Source of the DNA: Caulobacteraceae bacterium | Lineage (GTDB): Bacteria; Pseudomonadota; Alphaproteobacteria; Caulobacterales; Caulobacteraceae | Assembly: GCA_028291305.1 (NCBI GenBank) | Contig: JAQGII010000472.1 | Span: forward strand, 1 to 8,640 | Length of the DNA stretch: 8,640 nucleotides | Direction of reading: 5' to 3' | Shown here: in pieces, positions 5,260 to 8,640 of the stretch | Numbering within the stretch: the stretch's first letter is position 1 | Layout of the letters: each line of letters begins with the position of its first letter | The notes under the pieces: model-generated | Told to the model about the DNA's origin: nothing | Database searches by the model: none | What the model saw: only the letters and a program-made list of their open reading frames with translations | Position numbers and translations under genes: made by a program

Positions 5260-6975
5260 ATGGCACAGCGCCACGTATCGTCGGCGGACGCAGCGGAGCT
5301 CATAGCCCGCCTGCGCGCGATCGTCGGCCAACGCCATGTGCTTGTGCGCGAGAGCGCGACGCGCCCCTTCCGCCAGGGCTTTCGCTTCGGCGGCGGCCCG
5401 TGTCTGGCGGTCGTGCGCCCCGGCACGCTGGTGGAGCAGTGGCGCGTGCTCCAGGCCTGCGTGGCGGCGGACCGGATCGTCATCTTCCAGGCGGCCAATA
5501 CCGGGCTGACCGGCGGGTCGACCCCGGACGGCGCGGACTACGACCGCGAGGTCGTGATCGTCAGCACGCTGCGGATCGATGGCGTCCAGGTGATCGTGGG
5601 CGGGCGCCAGGTGATCTGCCTGCCGGGCGCGACGCTCTATGGTCTCGAGCGCGCGCTGAAGCCCTACGGCCGCGAGCCGCACTCGGTGATCGGCTCCTCC
5701 TGTATCGGCGCGTCGGTCCTGGGCGGGGTTTGCAACAACTCCGGCGGCGCCTTGGTGCGTCGCGGGCCGGCCTATACCGAGCTGGCGCTTTTTGCGCGCC
5801 GCACCGACGAAGGCCGGCTCGAGCTCGTCAATCACCTCGGCGTGCAACTCGGCAACGATCCCGAGGAGATTCTCGAACGGCTGCAGCGGGGCGACTACCG
5901 GCCGGAAGACCTCGAGCCGGCGGGCGCGCGGCGGGCGTCGGACGACGGCTATATGGACCATGTCCGGCAGGTCGACGCCGCCACCCCGGCGCGGTTCAAC
6001 GCCGACCCGACGCGCCTGCGCGACGCCGCGGGCAGCGCCGGCAAGGTCGCCGTCTTCGCCGTACGGCTCGACACCTTCGAACCCGAGGCCGCGACCCAGG
6101 TCTTCTACGTCGGCAGCAACGACCCGGGCGAGCTCGGGCGGCTGCGCCGGCACATGCTGCAAAGCTTCGCCGCGCTGCCGATCGCCGCCGAGTACATCCA
6201 CCGCGACGCCTTCGACTTGGCGGCGGCGTACGGCAAGGACATGTTCCTGGCGATCCGCCACCTCGGCACGGATCGGCTGCCGGCGCTGTTCCGCTGGAAG
6301 GCCAGGGTCGACGACCTGGTCCAACGTCTGCCCGGGCGCCCGAGCGGGGTCAGCGACCGGCTGATGCAGGCGATCGGCCGCCTCTTCCCGGCGCACCTGC
6401 CGCCGCGGATGGTCGAGTTCCGCCGCCGCTACGCGCACCACCTGATCCTGCGGATGGGTGGCGAGGGGATCGCCGAGGCGCGGGGCTATTTCGCCTCCGC
6501 CTTCCCGTCGGCCAGCGGCGAGGTCTTCGAGTGCACGGCCGAGGAGGGCGAGGCGGCCTTCCTGCACCGCTTCGTCGCGGCCGGCGCGGCGATCCGCTAT
6601 CGCACCTTGCAGGCCGCCGAGGTCGAGGACATCGTGGCGCTGGATATCGCGCTGCGGCGTAACGACGAAAAATGGTTCGAGGTGCTGCCGCCGGAGATCG
6701 ACCGCGCGATCTTGCGGAAGATGTACTACGGCCACTTCTTCTGCCACGTGTTCCACCAGGACTACATCGTCCGCAAAGGCGAGGATCCGCTGGCGCTGGA
6801 GCATGCGATGTGGGCGCTGCTCGACCAACGCGGGGCGGAGTATCCGGCCGAACACAACGTCGGCCATCTCTATCCCGCCAAGCCGGCGCTCGCGGCGCAC
6901 TACCGCGGGCTCGACCCGTGCAATCAGTTCAATCCGGGCATCGGCCAAACGTCCAAGCATCGACGCTGGGCCTGA
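5260..6975 (+). CDS. dld: Quinone-dependent D-lactate dehydrogenase
   Basis: FAD-containing peripheral membrane enzyme that oxidises D-lactate to pyruvate and passes electrons to the quinone pool. At 571 aa it matches the length of E. coli Dld. The N-terminal PCMH-type FAD domain shows AANTGLTGGSTP (residues 78-89) and VIGSSCIGASVLGGVCNNSG (143-162), both hallmarks of Dld and distinct from the glycolate-oxidase GlcD type. The middle holds the membrane-binding region, rich in Arg and hydrophobic residues. The C-terminus ends in EHNVGHLYPAKPAL and LDPCNQFNPGIGQTSK, as in Dld. It is read away from the catabolic operon, with operator copy B upstream, so it may be co-regulated and oxidise a D-2-hydroxy acid from that pathway (inference). 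It could equally be a general respiratory enzyme. No frameshift or missing motif is visible. Confidence 0.96.
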   Translation: MAQRHVSSADAAELIARLRAIVGQRHVLVRESATRPFRQGFRFGGGPCLAVVRPGTLVEQWRVLQACVAADRIVIFQAANTGLTGGSTPDGADYDREVVIVSTLRIDGVQVIVGGRQVICLPGATLYGLERALKPYGREPHSVIGSSCIGASVLGGVCNNSGGALVRRGPAYTELALFARRTDEGRLELVNHLGVQLGNDPEEILERLQRGDYRPEDLEPAGARRASDDGYMDHVRQVDAATPARFNADPTRLRDAAGSAGKVAVFAVRLDTFEPEAATQVFYVGSNDPGELGRLRRHMLQSFAALPIAAEYIHRDAFDLAAAYGKDMFLAIRHLGTDRLPALFRWKARVDDLVQRLPGRPSGVSDRLMQAIGRLFPAHLPPRMVEFRRRYAHHLILRMGGEGIAEARGYFASAFPSASGEVFECTAEEGEAAFLHRFVAAGAAIRYRTLQAAEVEDIVALDIALRRNDEKWFEVLPPEIDRAILRKMYYGHFFCHVFHQDYIVRKGEDPLALEHAMWALLDQRGAEYPAEHNVGHLYPAKPALAAHYRGLDPCNQFNPGIGQTSKHRRWA

Positions 6976-7443
6976 GGGCCGCGTGGGCCCCCGGCAGCGA
7001 ATGGCGGCCGTTCGGCTTGCGCGCTACGCCGACGAGGTTGGGTCACAGAGGGGGCGGCCAAGGCGGAGCTGGATGCCGCGGCGCTGCGCACCAAGGCCTG
7101 GACGTCCGCCTAGGGCCGATCTATGGGCGGCGCTGCCATCAGCCGGGGGAGCGTTGTTCAAGCAGCTTCAAAGCGGGCGCTACGCAACTGGTCATGGCGA
7201 TGGAGGCCAAGGGCTGGACGGTGAACGAAGGGGAGAAGGGTCTGCCACGGCGGTCTCCGGTGAATGCGGGGAAACATCATCGGGAATTCCGGCGCCAAGC
7301 TTGAGCGGTATCGACGGGAGACCGGTAGCCTGGGGTCTGTGGCGGTGCTGTCAGTCTAACGCTAACCTGTCTCCAGTTTGGACCTGGGAGGGTCTCGGCG
7401 GAGCAGACATCGGCAGCCTACGCCGCATCTGAACGCAAGAGGC
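6976..7443. other. Intergenic stretch without a recognisable gene
   Basis: About 470 bp separate dld from the leader hairpin before nasT. Several frames are open here on both strands, but none has a recognisable motif and all look like GC-driven chance frames. One 36-codon frame (ATG 7194 to TGA 7304) has no convincing ribosome site. A short GGGCC-N5-GGCCC hairpin directly follows the dld stop (6976-6990) without a T-run. A decayed gene is possible but cannot be shown. No tRNA-like fold or CRISPR-type repeat was seen. Confidence 0.5.
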
Positions 7444-7492
7444 CGAGCCGCCGGGCGATGTGGAAGCTCCACGCCCCGGCGGTGCGCTTTTT
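7444..7492 (+). terminator. Rho-independent terminator-like hairpin upstream of nasT
   Basis: A perfect 8-bp stem CCGCCGGG/CCCGGCGG (7448-7455 with 7475-7482) is extended outward by a G-U pair, one mismatch and two more pairs to 7444/7486. It encloses an inner 5-bp stem GTGGA/TCCAC (7460-7464 with 7468-7472). One base after the extended stem comes T5 (7488-7492). It ends 67 bp before nasT. It may end transcription arriving from dld or act as an attenuator in a nasT leader; the upstream CTCGGCGG (7394-7401) can pair with the stem's left arm instead. Confidence 0.5.
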
Positions 7493-7559
7493 GGACAATC
7501 GATGGCCGGAATACGGTTTGACCCTTTCCAAGATCCCCGTACCGAGCCTAAGCGAGCTT

Positions 7560-8144
7560 ATGCGCGTCCTCGTCATCGATCCGGATAAAGCGCGCGCCGC
7601 CCTCGTCGCCGAGGGCCTGGCGGATGTGAAGCCGCTGGAGGTGCGCAGCGCCCCGTCGTTCGAGGCGGTCGAGCATGAGCTCGAGGCTTTCGCCCCCGAC
7701 GTGATCGTGATCGCGTGCGACAGTCCCGACCGCGACACCCTGGAGAACCTGCGGGCCCGGTCGCAGCACAACCCCCGGCCGGTGGTGATGTTCGTCGACC
7801 GCTCCGCCCCCGGCCTGGCCGATGCGGCGATCGAGGCGGGGGTGGCGGCCTATGTGGTCGATGGCCTGTCGGCGAAGCGGGTGCGGCCGGTGCTGGAGGT
7901 GGCGCTGACCCGTTTCCAGCTGATGCAGAAGCTGCGCGGCGACCTGGCCAAGGCCCAGGCCGACCTGGCGTCGCGCAAGACCATCGAGAAGGCCAAGGGG
8001 CTGTTGATGAAGGAGCGGGGCTTGGACGAGGAAGCGGCCTACGGCGTGCTGCGCAAGCTGGCCATGGACGGTGGCCGGCCGCTGGCGGCGGTGGCAGCGG
8101 ATCTTGTGGCCTACGCCAATGTGCTGAGGGGCGGCGCCGAATGA
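7560..8144 (+). CDS. nasT: ANTAR-domain response regulator / transcription antiterminator NasT
   Basis: RNA-binding antiterminator of the AmiR/NasT family, 194 aa. In known systems NasS holds NasT when nitrate and nitrite are absent. Once freed, NasT binds paired hairpins in leader RNAs of nitrate-assimilation operons and prevents termination. The pseudo-receiver covers residues 1-115: Asp7 and Asp9 form the acidic pocket and Asp54 sits at the phosphoacceptor position, but the usual Lys is replaced in AYVVDGL (97-103), as in other NasT proteins, so control is by protein binding. A coiled linker (119-137) leads to the ANTAR domain (about 125-187) with SRKTIEKAKGLLM and GLDEEAAYGVLRKLAM. The start at ATG 7560 follows AGCGAG and matches family length; the frame extends back to 7458, but that would begin inside the hairpin. 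Its stop overlaps the nasS start (ATGA). Confidence 0.93.
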   Translation: MRVLVIDPDKARAALVAEGLADVKPLEVRSAPSFEAVEHELEAFAPDVIVIACDSPDRDTLENLRARSQHNPRPVVMFVDRSAPGLADAAIEAGVAAYVVDGLSAKRVRPVLEVALTRFQLMQKLRGDLAKAQADLASRKTIEKAKGLLMKERGLDEEAAYGVLRKLAMDGGRPLAAVAADLVAYANVLRGGAE

Positions 8145-8640
8145 GCAAGACATCCCTGACCCTGGGTTTCGTCCCGCTGACCGACTGCGCCCTGCTGGCG
8201 GTGGCCAAAGAGCGCGGCCTGTTCGAGGCCGAGGGACTGGACGTGCGCCTGTCGCGCGAAGCCTCCTGGGCCAACATCCGCGACAAGGTGGTGTCCGGCG
8301 TCCTGGACGGGGCGCACATGCTGGCGCCCATGGCCCTGGCCTGCACCCTGGGGGCCGAGGGGGTGACGACGCCCATGATCGCGCCAATGGCGCTGAACGT
8401 GAACGGCTCCAGCATCGGGGTGTCCACCTCGCTGGCGGCCCAGATCGCCGCGCTCGACCGCGATGCGCCGCCGGAGAGCCCGCGCACCGCCCGCACCCTG
8501 AGGCGGCTGATCGAGATGCGCCGGGCGAGCGAGCGCACGCTCGCCTTCGCCGTGGTCTTCCCCTTCTCGATCCACGCCTACATGCTGCGTTACTGGCTGG
8601 CCGAGGCCGGCATCGACCCGGACCTCGACGTGCGCCTGAC
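8141..8640 (+). CDS. nasS: Nitrate/nitrite sensor NasS, NrtA/CmpA-like (partial, C-terminus beyond right edge)
   Basis: Cytoplasmic periplasmic-binding-fold protein that senses nitrate or nitrite and sequesters NasT. The first 166 residues are visible. LTLGFVPLTDCALLAVAKERGLFEAEGLDV (residues 7-36) and SGVLDGAHMLAPMALA (52-67) are typical of the NrtA/CmpA/NasS group. There is no signal peptide, Tat motif or lipobox: the protein begins directly MSKTSLTLGF. That separates NasS from the exported transporter subunit NrtA. The ATG overlaps the nasT stop (ATGA), so the sensor and its partner are made in coupled fashion. Transport or reductase genes (nrt, nasA, nir) would be expected further right, but none is visible. 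NrtA is the main alternative; the absent export signal and the pairing with nasT argue against it. Confidence 0.92.
   Translation, partial: MSKTSLTLGFVPLTDCALLAVAKERGLFEAEGLDVRLSREASWANIRDKVVSGVLDGAHMLAPMALACTLGAEGVTTPMIAPMALNVNGSSIGVSTSLAAQIAALDRDAPPESPRTARTLRRLIEMRRASERTLAFAVVFPFSIHAYMLRYWLAEAGIDPDLDVRL

Noticed and set aside
5400..6662. A 420-codon plus-strand frame inside dld
   Set aside because: It overlaps dld in another frame and is dominated by Arg, Gly, Ala and Pro, as expected from reading GC-rich codons out of frame.
4981..6960. A 659-codon minus-strand open frame opposite dld
   Set aside because: It is antisense to a well-supported dld gene, its translation is a low-complexity Arg/Ala/Asp/Leu-rich mixture with no domain, and such antisense frames arise readily in GC-rich codon use. 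Only its last 50 codons, outside dld, are kept as a weak candidate.
7194..7304. A 36-codon frame (MAMEAKGWTVNEGEKG...) between dld and nasT
   Set aside because: No good Shine-Dalgarno, no recognised family and no supporting neighbours; more likely chance or an unidentifiable remnant.

Overview
The window is GC-rich bacterial DNA, most likely from an alphaproteobacterium. This is inferred from dense GC-rich coding with frequent TTG starts, from a quinone-type Dld, and from a nasT-nasS pair of the kind found in nitrate-assimilating proteobacteria. No ribosomal RNA or other firm taxonomic marker is present.

Left part (1-4770, minus strand): five genes run leftward in what looks like one catabolic operon. 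In transcription order they are a Gfo/Idh/MocA dehydrogenase, an SDR dehydrogenase (ATGA overlap), an M81 (MlrC-like) metallopeptidase after a 75-bp gap, a RidA-family protein (TTGA overlap), and a Spinster-like MFS transporter that runs off the left edge. The set suggests uptake, oxidation and amide cleavage of an unidentified amide- or amino-containing compound, with RidA clearing reactive imines. The substrate cannot be read from the sequence.

Middle (4771-5259): a divergent control region of nearly 490 bp. It holds two copies of a 27-bp inverted-repeat element, one just upstream of the operon and one upstream of dld. Between them lie a possible small minus-strand ORF and a hairpin with a T-run. 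The paired elements suggest that one regulator, not encoded here, controls both directions.

Right part (5260-8640, plus strand): dld (quinone-dependent D-lactate dehydrogenase, 571 aa, strong Shine-Dalgarno) is followed by about 580 bp without a recognisable gene. That gap ends in a terminator-like hairpin whose left arm can pair alternatively with upstream sequence. Then come nasT (ANTAR-domain antiterminator) and nasS (nitrate/nitrite sensor, cut by the right edge), overlapping by ATGA and forming the two-protein switch for nitrate assimilation.

The most noteworthy points are the duplicated operator, the undescribed M81/RidA/SDR/Gfo-Idh/MFS gene set beside dld, and the possible attenuator before nasT.
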